Below, piece by piece: positions 1-8,244 of a DNA stretch of 64,000 bases. The notes under the pieces were generated by a model that worked only from the letters and a program-made list of their open reading frames with translations, had not been told where the DNA came from and made no database searches. The stretch's first letter is position 1, and each line of letters opens with the position of its first letter. The position numbers and the translations under genes are program-made. The DNA comes from JAOZPE01 sp964601275 (GTDB taxonomy: Bacteria > Krumholzibacteriota > Krumholzibacteriia > JAJRXK01): NCBI GenBank assembly GCA_964601275.1, contig CAZRMV010000001.1:470725-534724 (forward strand), written 5' to 3'.

Positions 1-2
1 GC

Positions 3-887
3 GACGACACCGCGGCCCTGCTCGTCCGGTTGCGGCAGGCCCGTCTGCCCGGCGGGGGCGAGGCCGCCCTCTCCTGGCGCACCAGCCACCGCACCGCCGC
101 CGCGGGTCTGCGATTCCGGCAGGGTCTGCCTCCCGGGGGGAGCTTCGGCCTGGCGGTGGAGGCCCACTGGTCCCGCGACCGCCCCTGGGTCTACCAGGCG
201 GGGGAGACGATCGACCGCTGGGCCATCGTCGACGCGTCGGGGAACCTCGCGCTGGATTGGAGACTGCCCCGGTCCTCCTGGCGGCTGTCGGTAGGAATCG
301 CCGCCGACCGGGTGGAGAGCTACCGGGAGAGCCGGAGCACCCCAGGCAGTGGACGCCGCTCGCTCGCCGGGTGGCGGTGGGAGCTGTCCTCGGGTGGGAA
401 CGCGGGGCTGGTCCAGGGCCCCCGCGAGGGCGTTCGCCTGAGCTACCGGCGCGGGCTTCCCAAGTGGGGCGATCTGGATCTGTGGCGATGGGAGCTGGGC
501 GCGATCGGGCAGGTGGAAACCCACCGTTGGCTGCGCCCTGAGGGCGCGCTGGGCGCGGTGATCGCGTCCCGGGAGACCCCGGTCGAGTTCACCGGCCGCG
601 CCGGAGGGCCCCTGGGGTGGGTGGGCCTGCGCCGGGAGGAGATCCTCTCCCCGAGATTGGCCTGGGCCCGCGGAGCGCTGAGCGCGCGGCTGGGTTCGAC
701 CCTGCGCCTGGTGGTGTCCAGCGCGGTGGGCTGGCACGATGACCGGGACCTGGGGCGGGCGGCTCCGCTGTGGGGAGCGGGGGCGGGGGTGCGCTGGCAT
801 GTGCCGGGCGGGCCCTTCGCGGTATATTGGACGGTGGCCGAGCATCGCCGCGCCTCGATCCTGGTCCAGTTCGGGCCCGAATTCTAG
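3..887 (+). CDS. Outer-membrane beta-barrel-like protein, C-terminal part (truncated by window edge)
   Basis: The reading frame is open from the left edge, so the N-terminus and start codon lie outside the window; about 294 residues are visible. They are rich in short segments of alternating polar and hydrophobic/aromatic residues separated by Gly, Asp and Arg turns (for example around DWRLPRSSWRLSVGI and GAGVRWHV), and the protein ends in FGPEF. A terminal Phe after an amphipathic strand is the usual signature of Bam-inserted outer-membrane barrels. The layout would suit the barrel domain of a patatin-like phospholipase or another BamA-related surface antigen, but no catalytic domain is visible, so that is only a guess. 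The next gene starts about 110 bases downstream on the same strand. Confidence 0.5.
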   Translation, partial: DDTAALLVRLRQARLPGGGEAALSWRTSHRTAAAGLRFRQGLPPGGSFGLAVEAHWSRDRPWVYQAGETIDRWAIVDASGNLALDWRLPRSSWRLSVGIAADRVESYRESRSTPGSGRRSLAGWRWELSSGGNAGLVQGPREGVRLSYRRGLPKWGDLDLWRWELGAIGQVETHRWLRPEGALGAVIASRETPVEFTGRAGGPLGWVGLRREEILSPRLAWARGALSARLGSTLRLVVSSAVGWHDDRDLGRAAPLWGAGAGVRWHVPGGPFAVYWTVAEHRRASILVQFGPEF

Positions 888-997
888 ACCGCGGTCCCCC
901 GACACCGGCCCCGGGGGACGGACCCGATCGCCGGGTTTGCCTTCGAGCTGCCGCATCGATTCGCCCGTGCCAGCGGATCCACCCGGAAGGAAACCCC

Positions 998-1450
998 ATG
1001 GATTCGACTTCGACCTTCCGCCTGCTCTTCGTCTGCTACGCCAACGCCTGCCGCAGCCAGATGGCCGAGGGCTTCGCCCGGGCCATGGCCACCGGCGGAA
1101 TCGAGGTGCAGAGCGCGGGCCTGATGGCCGCGGGGGTCTTGCCCGAGACCGTCCAGGCCATGAAGGATGTGGGGGTGGACATCTCCCAGCAGTACAGCAA
1201 GACCCTCGAGGAGGTCGACCTGGAGTCCTTCGATCTCATCGTGACCCTGAGCGAGCAGGCGAGAGGACGCCTCGAGCGTCACCAACCGCCGTTGCCCCTG
1301 CTGCACCGCCCGGTGCTCGATCCGGTCGGGGTCCGCGGCACTCCCGCCGAGATCCACCGCATGTTCGCGTTGACCCGCGATGACGTGCGGGAAGTGGTGC
1401 GAGAGGTCCTCCGGAAAGTCGAGGCCCAGGCCCGCAGGCCGCGCCGCTGA
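998..1450 (+). CDS. Low-molecular-weight phosphotyrosine phosphatase / arsenate reductase-like protein
   Basis: A 150-residue cytoplasmic protein of the usual length for the LMW-PTP/ArsC (thioredoxin-coupled) fold. The P-loop Cys-X5-Arg is C13-YANAC-R19 followed by SQMAEGFAR, and the general-acid loop is LDPVG with D108. The ATG at 998 is chosen because GGAAGG sits 7 bases upstream and the conserved first beta-strand (RLLFVCYANACRS) begins only seven residues in. Family members dephosphorylate tyrosine or reduce arsenate. Arsenate reductases of this fold also use two resolving cysteines near residues 80-90, and I see no cysteine there, so phosphatase activity is the better guess. No ars genes flank it. 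A GC-rich hairpin follows the stop. Confidence 0.85.
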   Translation: MDSTSTFRLLFVCYANACRSQMAEGFARAMATGGIEVQSAGLMAAGVLPETVQAMKDVGVDISQQYSKTLEEVDLESFDLIVTLSEQARGRLERHQPPLPLLHRPVLDPVGVRGTPAEIHRMFALTRDDVREVVREVLRKVEAQARRPRR

Positions 1451-1467
1451 GGGTCCGGGAGCTCCGA

Positions 1468-1503
1468 TTCCCGGCCCCTCCGCCGGCCGATCCGGGCCGG
1501 GAA
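1468..1503 (+). terminator. GC-rich hairpin after the phosphatase gene, possible terminator
   Basis: A perfect 10-bp inverted repeat (TTCCCGGCCC at 1468-1477 with GGGCCGGGAA at 1494-1503) encloses a 16-base loop, 18 bases after the stop codon. There is no T-tract directly behind it, although a short run of T occurs near 1541. It may act as a weak or Rho-assisted terminator separating this gene from nrdJ. The rest of the 310-base gap to nrdJ holds the promoter and NrdR-box candidates listed separately and no gene. Confidence 0.3.
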
Positions 1504-1566
1504 GGGGACCGGCGGAAACGGTTCCGGCCGCAATCCCCATCTTTTTGCCGCTTTGACGATTTCACG

Positions 1567-1594
1567 TTGACGCCCCAAGGGCTTGTGGTAGGTT
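1567..1594 (+). promoter_or_regulatory. Candidate sigma70-type promoter for nrdJ
   Basis: TTGACG at 1567-1572 and TAGGTT at 1589-1594 are separated by 16 bases. The -35 is good and the -10 is weak. The predicted start site falls just before or inside the NrdR-box-like palindrome at 1605-1620, a geometry that would let a repressor block transcription. A second TTGACG lies at 1553-1558 but has no -10 partner at proper spacing. Confidence 0.3.
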
Positions 1595-1604
1595 TCGGCT
1601 TCAG

Positions 1605-1620
1605 ACACTACATGTAGTAG
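1605..1620 (+). promoter_or_regulatory. Candidate NrdR box upstream of ribonucleotide reductase
   Basis: The 16-mer ACACTACATGTAGTAG contains a perfect 10-bp palindrome (CTACATGTAG) and matches about 12 of 16 positions of the known NrdR box consensus (acaCwAtATaTwGtgt). NrdR is the ATP/dATP-sensing repressor of ribonucleotide reductase genes, and here the next gene is nrdJ, whose start lies about 140 bases downstream. NrdR boxes normally come in pairs; I could not find a convincing second copy nearby, which lowers confidence. Confidence 0.5.
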
Positions 1621-1760
1621 TTCTGGTCCAAATCCAAGTCGTGATTTCCCAGGGTCTTAGGCCCTTGCCCCGAGCCGACGCGATCTCGGAACACTCCCAC
1701 CGCCCCGCGGTCCGGATCGCGCAGAGTTGTCAACGTTCGGACGATGAGAGGTGGAGGAAT

Positions 1761-4568
1761 ATGCAGTCGGAGCAGCTGAGCACGGTGACCCACCAGAACA
1801 CCCGCGGGAAGAAGAAGAGAGGGCGGAAAGGGATCCGGGTGTCCCGGCGGTTCACTGAGCCCGGGGTGCATCCCTTCGACACCGTCGAGTGGGAATTGCG
1901 CACCGCAACGATCACCGGGGAGAACGGCGAGGTCCTCTTCGAGCAGAGCGATGTCGAGGTCCCGGCGTTCTGGACCCAACTGGCCACCAACGTGGTGGTC
2001 TCCAAGTACTTCCGCGGCTCGGTCGGCAAGCCGGGCCGGGAGAGCAGCGTGCGTCAGATCATCACCCGCGTGGTGGACACCCTCGTGCGTTGGGGTAGCG
2101 AGGGAGGGTACTTCGCGAGCGACCTCGACCGCGACGCCTTCCGCGACGATCTGACCCACCTGCTGCTGTATCAGATGATGGCCTTCAACAGCCCGGTCTG
2201 GTTCAACATGGGGGTCGAGGCCAAGCCCCAGTGCTCGGCCTGTTTCATCAACTCGGTGCAGGACAGCATGGATTCCATCATGGAGCTGGCCAAGACCGAG
2301 GGCCTGCTCTTCAAGTGGGGTTCGGGCACCGGCAGCAACCTGTCGCCCTTGCGTTCTTCGAGGGAGAGCCTGTCCACCGGCGGGATCGCCAGCGGTCCGG
2401 TCAGCTTCATGAAGGGCTACGACGCCTTCGCCGGAGTGATCAAGAGCGGGGGGAAGACCCGGCGCAGCGCGAAGATGGTCATCCTCAACATCGACCATCC
2501 CGACATCGTCGACTTCATCAACTGCAAGGTCGAGGAAGAGCGGAAAGCCTGGGCGTTGATCGACGCCGGCTATGACGGTTCCTTCTCGGGCACCGCCTAC
2601 TCCTCGGTGTATTTCCAGAACGGGAACAACTCGGTGCGGGTCAGCGACGAGTTCATGCAGGCGGTCGTCGACGACAAGGAGTGGAAGACCCGGGCGGTCA
2701 CGACCGGAGAGGTGATGGACACCTACCGCGCCCGCGACCTGATGAAGATGATCGCCGAGAGCGCCCACGTGTGCGGCGATCCGGGCATGCAGTACGACAC
2801 CACCATCAACGACTGGCACACCTGCAAGAACACCGACCGGATCCACGCCAGCAATCCCTGCAGCGAGTTCATGTTCCTCAACGACACCGCGTGCAACCTG
2901 GCGTCGTTGAACCTGATGAAGTTCCGGGACGAGGCGGGCGAATTCGACATCGAGGCCTTCGAACACGCGGTGGACGTGACGATCCTCGCCCAGGAGATCA
3001 TCGTGGACAACGCCGGGTATCCGAAGGAGGAGATCGGCCGCAACAGCCATCTCTTCCGTCCTCTGGGCCTGGGGTATTCCAATCTCGGTGCACTCTTGAT
3101 GGACCGCGGCCTGCCCTACGACAGCGACGAAGGCCGGGCGTATGCCGCGGCGGTCACCGCCATCATGACCGGACGGGCCTATCGCCAGAGCGCGCTGATC
3201 GCCGCCTCGTTGGGGCCTTTCGAGGGGTACGAGGAGAACCGCGAACCGATGCTCGAGGTGATGAAGATGCATCGGAACGCGGTCGAGAAGGTGGACGACC
3301 GACTGATTCCCGCCGAGATGATGCGGGAAGCGCGCACTGCCTGGGACGATGTGCTCGAACTGGGTGAGCGTCACGGCTACCGCAACAGCCAGGTCACCGT
3401 GCTGGCGCCCACCGGAACCATCTCGTTCATGATGGATTGCGACACCACCGGGATCGAACCGGATATCGCCCTGGTCAAGTACAAGAAGCTGGTGGGTGGA
3501 GGGTTCCTGAAGATCGTGAACCATTCGGTGGAGGACGCTCTGCTGCGGCTCGGGTATTCCCGGGAGGAGACCGACGCCATCCTCGAGTACGTCAACGAGA
3601 AGGAGACCATCGAGGGTGCCCCCGGCCTGAAGGAAGAGCACCTGCCCATCTTCGACTGCGCGTTCAAGCCGAAGAACGGGGTGCGGACCATCCATCACAT
3701 GGGCCACGTGCGGATGATGGCCGCGGTACAGCCCTTCCTCTCCGGGGCGATCTCCAAGACGGTCAACATGCCGTCGGATTGCACCGTCGAGGATATCAGC
3801 AACTGCTACATCGAAGCCTGGAAGCTGGGGCTGAAGGCCATCGCGGTCTACCGGGACGGCTCCAAGCGCCTGCAGCCGCTCAACACCGGGGCCGAGACGA
3901 AGAAGGAAGAGGCCCAGCCGGCGGGCGTGCCCTATCGGCGTCATCTTCCCGATGAGCGTCCCGCGATCACCCACAAGTTCTCCATCGGAGGACACGAAGG
4001 GTACATCACCGTCGGGCTGTTCGAGGACGGCCGCCCGGGTGAACTCTTCGTGCGCATGGCCAAGGAAGGCTCGGTCATCTCCGGACTGATGGACGCCTTC
4101 GCCACCGCGGTCAGCATCATGCTGCAATACGGGGTGCCCCTGAAGGTGATGATCAACAAGTTCAGCCACAGCCGCTTCGAACCCAGCGGATTCACCAACA
4201 ACCCGGAGATTCCGCACGCCAAGAGCCTGATGGACTACATCTTCCGCTGGTTGGCGTTGAAGTTCGAGGGGGAGGACGTGGCCCAACCGGCCGCGCAACT
4301 TCCCGGGATCGATCGCACCGAACCCGATCCTCCGGCCGTTTCGCCGAGTGCCCAGGATGGCGAGGATGCCGGAGGCCACCCGGGGAACGGCAATGGGAAC
4401 GGCAACGGAGCGTCGAGCACCCGCGCCGCGGCGGTGCTGGCCAATGAGAAGGTGGTCTTCCAGTTGCAAAGCGATGCTCCCCCCTGCGCCGAGTGCGGCT
4501 CGGTGATGGTGCGCAACGGGAGTTGCTATCGTTGCATCAACTGCGGGAGCACCAGCGGTTGCAGTTGA
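1761..4568 (+). CDS. nrdJ: Adenosylcobalamin-dependent (class II) ribonucleoside-diphosphate reductase
   Basis: A 935-residue enzyme that reduces ribonucleotides to deoxyribonucleotides using adenosylcobalamin to make the active-site thiyl radical, so it needs no oxygen and no NrdB partner. Recognisable elements in order are FNSPVWFNMG and QCSACFIN (first redox cysteine region), the NPCSE catalytic Cys-Glu motif, NDTACNLASLNL, the APTGTISF loop, and a C-terminal tail with CAECG and CINCG pairs forming the zinc-ribbon/redox tail typical of NrdJ. The ATG at 1761 follows a strong GGTGGAGGA ribosome site; the frame is open further upstream but has no better start. A Gly/Asn-rich linker (around 4381-4411) precedes the zinc-ribbon tail. 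A Rho-independent terminator follows. No nrdA, nrdB or nrdD occurs in the window. Confidence 0.95.
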   Translation: MQSEQLSTVTHQNTRGKKKRGRKGIRVSRRFTEPGVHPFDTVEWELRTATITGENGEVLFEQSDVEVPAFWTQLATNVVVSKYFRGSVGKPGRESSVRQIITRVVDTLVRWGSEGGYFASDLDRDAFRDDLTHLLLYQMMAFNSPVWFNMGVEAKPQCSACFINSVQDSMDSIMELAKTEGLLFKWGSGTGSNLSPLRSSRESLSTGGIASGPVSFMKGYDAFAGVIKSGGKTRRSAKMVILNIDHPDIVDFINCKVEEERKAWALIDAGYDGSFSGTAYSSVYFQNGNNSVRVSDEFMQAVVDDKEWKTRAVTTGEVMDTYRARDLMKMIAESAHVCGDPGMQYDTTINDWHTCKNTDRIHASNPCSEFMFLNDTACNLASLNLMKFRDEAGEFDIEAFEHAVDVTILAQEIIVDNAGYPKEEIGRNSHLFRPLGLGYSNLGALLMDRGLPYDSDEGRAYAAAVTAIMTGRAYRQSALIAASLGPFEGYEENREPMLEVMKMHRNAVEKVDDRLIPAEMMREARTAWDDVLELGERHGYRNSQVTVLAPTGTISFMMDCDTTGIEPDIALVKYKKLVGGGFLKIVNHSVEDALLRLGYSREETDAILEYVNEKETIEGAPGLKEEHLPIFDCAFKPKNGVRTIHHMGHVRMMAAVQPFLSGAISKTVNMPSDCTVEDISNCYIEAWKLGLKAIAVYRDGSKRLQPLNTGAETKKEEAQPAGVPYRRHLPDERPAITHKFSIGGHEGYITVGLFEDGRPGELFVRMAKEGSVISGLMDAFATAVSIMLQYGVPLKVMINKFSHSRFEPSGFTNNPEIPHAKSLMDYIFRWLALKFEGEDVAQPAAQLPGIDRTEPDPPAVSPSAQDGEDAGGHPGNGNGNGNGASSTRAAAVLANEKVVFQLQSDAPPCAECGSVMVRNGSCYRCINCGSTSGCS

Positions 4569-4604
4569 TGCGGCGGACGGCCGGACGCGCCGGCGTTCAA
4601 GATG

Positions 4605-4632
4605 CGGGCGCCCTTTTGGGGGCGCCCGTTTT
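4605..4632 (+). terminator. Rho-independent terminator after nrdJ
   Basis: A 9-bp GC stem (CGGGCGCCC at 4605-4613 with its complement at 4620-4628), a six-base loop TTTTGG and a TTTT tail lie 37 bases after the nrdJ stop and 22 bases before the pyruvate kinase start. It should separate the two transcripts. Confidence 0.75.
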
Positions 4633-4653
4633 CAGGGAGACGAGGAGCGCAGC

Positions 4654-6111
4654 GTGGAACTTCCCCGCCGACTGACCCGCATCGTGGCCACCCTGGGCCC
4701 GGCGAGCCTGGAAGAGGGCGTCGTCCGCCGGATGGTCGGCGCGGGCATGGACGTGGCCCGTCTCAACGCCAGCCACGCCGACCACGCCTTCTTCCGGCGC
4801 GCGGTCGAGGAGGTGAGGTCGGCGGCGGCCGCGGCCTCGCGGGAGGTGGCGATCCTCCTGGATCTGCGCGGTCCGAAGATCCGGGTGGGCGAGCTGGCCG
4901 ATTCCGCCGGGATGGACCTGGCGGAGGGAGACACGGTGACCCTGACCACCGAGGCGGTCGCGGGCGCGGACGGTCTCATCCCCTGCACCTACCAGGGCCT
5001 GGCCCGCGATCTCTTCGCGGGCGACGAGGTACTCCTGGACGACGGGGCGATGAAGCTGGAGATCACCGAGCGGCTCGACAACGCCCGGCTGCGGGCGAAG
5101 GTGGTCGAGGGCGGCCGCCTGCTGCCGCACAAGGGGATCAACGTGCCTGGACGCGCCCTGAGCACCCCCGCCCTGGTCCAGGACGATCTGCGCGACCTGG
5201 AGGCCGGACTGCGCCTGGGAGTCGACTACGTGGCGCTGTCCTTCGTGCGTCGGCCCGAGGATCTCCACTTGCTGCGCGGACACATCGAGCGCCTGGGGGG
5301 GCGGGCCGCGGTCGTGGCCAAGATCGAGAAGCCCCAGGCCCTCGACCATCTCGAAGAGATCCTCGAGGCGAGCGACGGGGTGATGGTGGCCCGGGGCGAC
5401 CTGGGGGTGGAGGTCGCCCTCGAACGGGTTCCCCAGCTGCAGAAGGAGATCATCCACTCCGCCAACCGGCGGGGGGTGCTGGTGATCACCGCCACGCAGA
5501 TGCTCGAGAGCATGATCGAGCACCACCGGCCCACCCGGGCCGAGGCCAGCGACGTGGCCAACGCCATCTTCGACGGGAGCGACGCGGTGATGCTGTCGGG
5601 GGAGACCGCGGTGGGCCGCTACCCGGTCGAGGCGGTCGGCATGATGGACCGCATCGCGCGGGAGGCGGAGGATTCCCGCTTCTACCACGACCGCGAGGTC
5701 GGGGTGGACCATCCCCGAGGTTTCGGGCCGGTGGAGAGGGCCATGGCCTGGTCGGCGCGGCGGGTGGCCACCGAGGCCCAGGTGAGGATGATCGTGGTCT
5801 ACACCCTCAGCGGCCGTACCGCGCGGGTGTTGAGCAAGCTCCGGCCCCGACTTCCGGTGATCGCCTTCTGCCCCGACGAGCGGATCTGCCGCCAGATGGC
5901 CTTGTTCCACGGGGTCGTGCCCTTGCGGTCGACCTTCACCGACAATACCGATTCCCTGTTGCAGGAAGGAGATCGCCTGCTGCTCGAGCGGGGCCTGGTC
6001 CAAGCCGGTGAGAAGGTCGTGGTGCTCGGAGGAACCATGCAGATTCCCGGGGCCACCAATCTCCTGCAGATCCGCAAGGTGGGTGCTCCGCCGGTCGAGC
6101 CGCAACTCTGA
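4654..6111 (+). CDS. pyk: Pyruvate kinase
   Basis: A 485-residue glycolytic enzyme converting phosphoenolpyruvate and ADP to pyruvate and ATP. Visible motifs: RIVATLGPAS at the N-terminus, RLNASHADH (substrate/K+ loop, usually RxNFSHG), LLDLRGPKIRVG, the catalytic VAKIEKP lysine segment, MVARGDLGVE for Mg2+ binding, and TQMLESMI. The C-terminal allosteric-type domain is present and the length is that of type II bacterial enzymes. GTG at 4654 is preceded by GAGGAG. The Ala in place of Phe in the NFSHG loop is a small departure from the usual motif. The promoter must lie within or just after the upstream terminator; none stands out. Confidence 0.95.
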   Translation: MELPRRLTRIVATLGPASLEEGVVRRMVGAGMDVARLNASHADHAFFRRAVEEVRSAAAAASREVAILLDLRGPKIRVGELADSAGMDLAEGDTVTLTTEAVAGADGLIPCTYQGLARDLFAGDEVLLDDGAMKLEITERLDNARLRAKVVEGGRLLPHKGINVPGRALSTPALVQDDLRDLEAGLRLGVDYVALSFVRRPEDLHLLRGHIERLGGRAAVVAKIEKPQALDHLEEILEASDGVMVARGDLGVEVALERVPQLQKEIIHSANRRGVLVITATQMLESMIEHHRPTRAEASDVANAIFDGSDAVMLSGETAVGRYPVEAVGMMDRIAREAEDSRFYHDREVGVDHPRGFGPVERAMAWSARRVATEAQVRMIVVYTLSGRTARVLSKLRPRLPVIAFCPDERICRQMALFHGVVPLRSTFTDNTDSLLQEGDRLLLERGLVQAGEKVVVLGGTMQIPGATNLLQIRKVGAPPVEPQL

Positions 6112-6125
6112 GGACGGGACAGACG

Positions 6126-6620
6126 ATGGATGCACAGTGCAATCACCGGCCGCGCCGGGGCCGGTGGGCGGAACGGGTTGGGAGAGAACGGGAGCGAGGG
6201 TTCTCAGCGGTGTTCTTCGCCGGACTGGTCGTTGCGGTGGGGCTCCTGGGAGCGGGATGTCGCGAGGAGCCGATCGACCCCAGCCCGGCGGGGGTGTACC
6301 GGGCCCGATGTCAGCGCTGCCACGAGGTCGACGGATCGTCGGCCACCGCGAGCAAGCAGGCCCACGAAGAGATCGACCTGCGGGATCCCGCCTTCCAGGA
6401 CGGTATCAGCGACCAGCGGATCCGGAAGATCGCCCGTTACGGCATCGGACGGATGCAGGGGATCGCCGGCATCACCGACGAGCAGCTCGATTCGGTGGTG
6501 GTCTTCGTGCGCGGGCTGCGGAAAGGCCGTCCTCCGGCGTCCGCGACCGGGCCATCCGGCGTTGGAACCCCGGGCTCTCCCACCGACGCCGCCCCCCGCC
6601 GCCGGCACCTTCCCCGGTGA
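6126..6620 (+). CDS. Monoheme cytochrome c lipoprotein
   Basis: A 164-residue protein with a basic N-terminus, one hydrophobic segment (FSAVFFAGLVVAVGLLGAG) and a lipobox LGAGC with Cys45, so it is probably exported and lipid-anchored. One heme c motif CQRCH lies at residues 62-66 and a Met-containing segment (GRMQGIAG) 60-70 residues later can supply the axial ligand, as in class I cytochromes. A Pro/Ala/Arg-rich tail follows. It would be a client of the Ccm system at 10-16 kb. Its stop codon overlaps the GTG of the next gene (GTGA), so the two are probably translationally coupled. Electron partner unknown. Confidence 0.8.
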   Translation: MDAQCNHRPRRGRWAERVGRERERGFSAVFFAGLVVAVGLLGAGCREEPIDPSPAGVYRARCQRCHEVDGSSATASKQAHEEIDLRDPAFQDGISDQRIRKIARYGIGRMQGIAGITDEQLDSVVVFVRGLRKGRPPASATGPSGVGTPGSPTDAAPRRRHLPR

Positions 6621-7609
6621 GTCGTCATCTGCTGCTCGCAACGGCCCGGGGGCTGTGGTGGCTCCCCCTGGAGCAGGAAGCTTCCCCGCGCCCGGACGAC
6701 TTCCACCGGGCCGCTCCCGATGCGGAGATCACCGCCCTGGCCGCCGGTTCCGTTCCGGCGGACGCCGCGAAGGGCAGTCCTGCTCCGGCAGCGGCCCTCG
6801 ATGCCGAAGGCGGTCTGCTGCTCTGGGATCGGGCCGCCGCCGGTTTCCGGGAGGCCGAGCCCCTGCCCATCGACGACGAGACGCAGTGGGAGGTGTTGGC
6901 TTCCACCTCCGGCGGTGGGTTGTGGGCCGGAGCTTGTCCGGCCCGGATCGCCGCCTACGACCCCACGGGGGACGCGTGGGAGTTCCACGATCTCCCCTCG
7001 ACGTCTTCCAAACGCGCCTGGACCGGGCTGGAAGCTCCCTATCTGCCGCGGATCACATCGTTTCTCGCGGAGGGGGGAGAGGACTGGGCCGCGGTCAGTG
7101 CCGGGGGATTGCTTCGCCGACGAAGAAGCCGATGGGAGGAGGTGGCGCTTGCGGGGATGCCCCGGGACCTGCGCGACCTGGCCACCGCCTTCGGCGCGCG
7201 CTGGGTGGGCAGTGGACGGGGGCTCTTCCGCTGGGACGACGAGGGTGGGCCGCAGCGGGTGGAACTGGCGCCGGAGGCCTCGTTCACCGCCCGCCTGAGG
7301 GCGGGAAGGAAGAAACTGGCCGTCGCCGCCGCCTGCGGACCCCCGGCCACCTGGCGCGGACCCGAGGGCGCCCGGGCGTCCCTGTGGATCGTGGACGGAA
7401 GACAGGTCTGCCCCCGCTGGCTGGCCGGTCCCTTCCACGGCGGCATCGTCGCGCTCGACTTCCACCGGGAGGATCTGCTGGTCGGAACCACCGACGGCGA
7501 GGTGTGGACGATTCCCCTGGCCGGGGACCCTCCGGCCGAGCCCTGGATCTTCGACCTTCCTCCGGTGAACGATCTCCTGGTGATTGATCTCCCGGCGGGT
7601 GGAGGGTAG
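6617..7609 (+). CDS. Hypothetical propeller-like protein coupled to the cytochrome lipoprotein
   Basis: A 330-residue protein starting at a GTG that overlaps the preceding stop codon (GTGA). I do not recognise a named family. It shows repeated short units such as LLLATARGLWWLPL, LLLWDRAAAGF, GLFRWDDEGG and LLVGTTDGEVWTIPL, spaced roughly 40-50 residues apart, the pattern of beta-propeller blades (WD/NHL/two-component-regulator type). No signal peptide or membrane segment is obvious, so it would be cytoplasmic unless another start is used. The overlap with the cytochrome gene suggests a shared function, which the sequence does not reveal. Confidence 0.6.
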   Translation: MSRHLLLATARGLWWLPLEQEASPRPDDFHRAAPDAEITALAAGSVPADAAKGSPAPAAALDAEGGLLLWDRAAAGFREAEPLPIDDETQWEVLASTSGGGLWAGACPARIAAYDPTGDAWEFHDLPSTSSKRAWTGLEAPYLPRITSFLAEGGEDWAAVSAGGLLRRRRSRWEEVALAGMPRDLRDLATAFGARWVGSGRGLFRWDDEGGPQRVELAPEASFTARLRAGRKKLAVAAACGPPATWRGPEGARASLWIVDGRQVCPRWLAGPFHGGIVALDFHREDLLVGTTDGEVWTIPLAGDPPAEPWIFDLPPVNDLLVIDLPAGGG

Positions 7610-7629
7610 CCTGCGGTCTGGAGGTCAGC

Positions 7630-8148
7630 ATGCGAGCATTCCATCTGGAACGGTTCGGACAGCGGGTGACGGCGGGGGTTCTCCTGCTCGGGTTCCTGGT
7701 CGTGGGTCCCGCCGCGCGCGCCAGCGGCGATTTCGACTGGAACCAGGCCGGCGATCCCTACGTGGCCGCCATCGGCTTGCAGGCGGGCTGGGCGACCGGC
7801 ACCGGCCTGTCCGTCCGTTGGCCCTTCCTGCCCCAGACCATGATGAGCGTCAACGGCGGGTTGTGGCGCAAGGACAACAGCACCGACTGGAACCTCGGGG
7901 TCGAACTGCATCTGGTGCTGCGCCAGGAAGGAAGGGTGCGGCTGTACGTGGGGCCGGCCGTCGCGGTGATCCACGACGGGCCCGGTGGGGCCAAGGGCGA
8001 CGAACACTGGAACGGCTCGCTGGGGGTGGGCATCGAGTACCTGCTGCTGCGCCGCCTCGCCCTGAAGGGCGACCTGGGCTTCGTCTACCGCAGCGAGAGC
8101 GGAGACATCCTGCCGCTGCCGCAGGGCGGGATCCTCTTCTACTTCTGA
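7630..8148 (+). CDS. Small outer-membrane beta-barrel protein, hypothetical
   Basis: A 172-residue protein with an N-terminal signal peptide (hydrophobic core TAGVLLLGFLVVGPAA, cleavage near ARA-S). The mature part consists of alternating strands (IGLQAGWATGTGLSVRWPF, NLGVELHLVLRQEGRVRLYVG, GVGIEYLLLRRLALKGDLGFVY) and ends in GGILFYF, with a terminal Phe. This is the pattern of an eight-stranded OmpA/OmpX-like barrel. The start is the ATG 20 bases after the preceding stop. Function unknown. It is convergent with mqnD. Confidence 0.6.
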   Translation: MRAFHLERFGQRVTAGVLLLGFLVVGPAARASGDFDWNQAGDPYVAAIGLQAGWATGTGLSVRWPFLPQTMMSVNGGLWRKDNSTDWNLGVELHLVLRQEGRVRLYVGPAVAVIHDGPGGAKGDEHWNGSLGVGIEYLLLRRLALKGDLGFVYRSESGDILPLPQGGILFYF

Positions 8149-8210
8149 TCCTTCGAGAGTCCCGGGCCGAGTCCACCGCGATCCATGACGCAAGGGGACA
8201 GCACTTCGTC

Positions 8211-8244
8211 GACCCCCCGGCCGCCAAGGACCGGGGAGGGGGTC
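8211..8244. terminator. GC-rich hairpin between convergent genes
   Basis: GACCCCC (8211-8217) pairs with GGGGGTC (8238-8244), with a further CCGG/CCGG pairing inside. It sits between the 3' ends of the small barrel protein and mqnD and could stop transcription from both sides, but it lacks a T-tract and just touches the mqnD stop codon. Confidence 0.25.

Noticed and set aside
1451..1760. Possible cobalamin riboswitch before the B12-dependent nrdJ
   Set aside because: I looked for the B12 box and the surrounding paired elements in the 310-base leader and found none; only the NrdR-like palindrome stands out.
1608..4469. 953-codon open frame antisense to nrdJ
   Set aside because: It mirrors the nrdJ codons (GC-rich third positions keep the antisense frame open), has no ribosome site and no recognisable domain.
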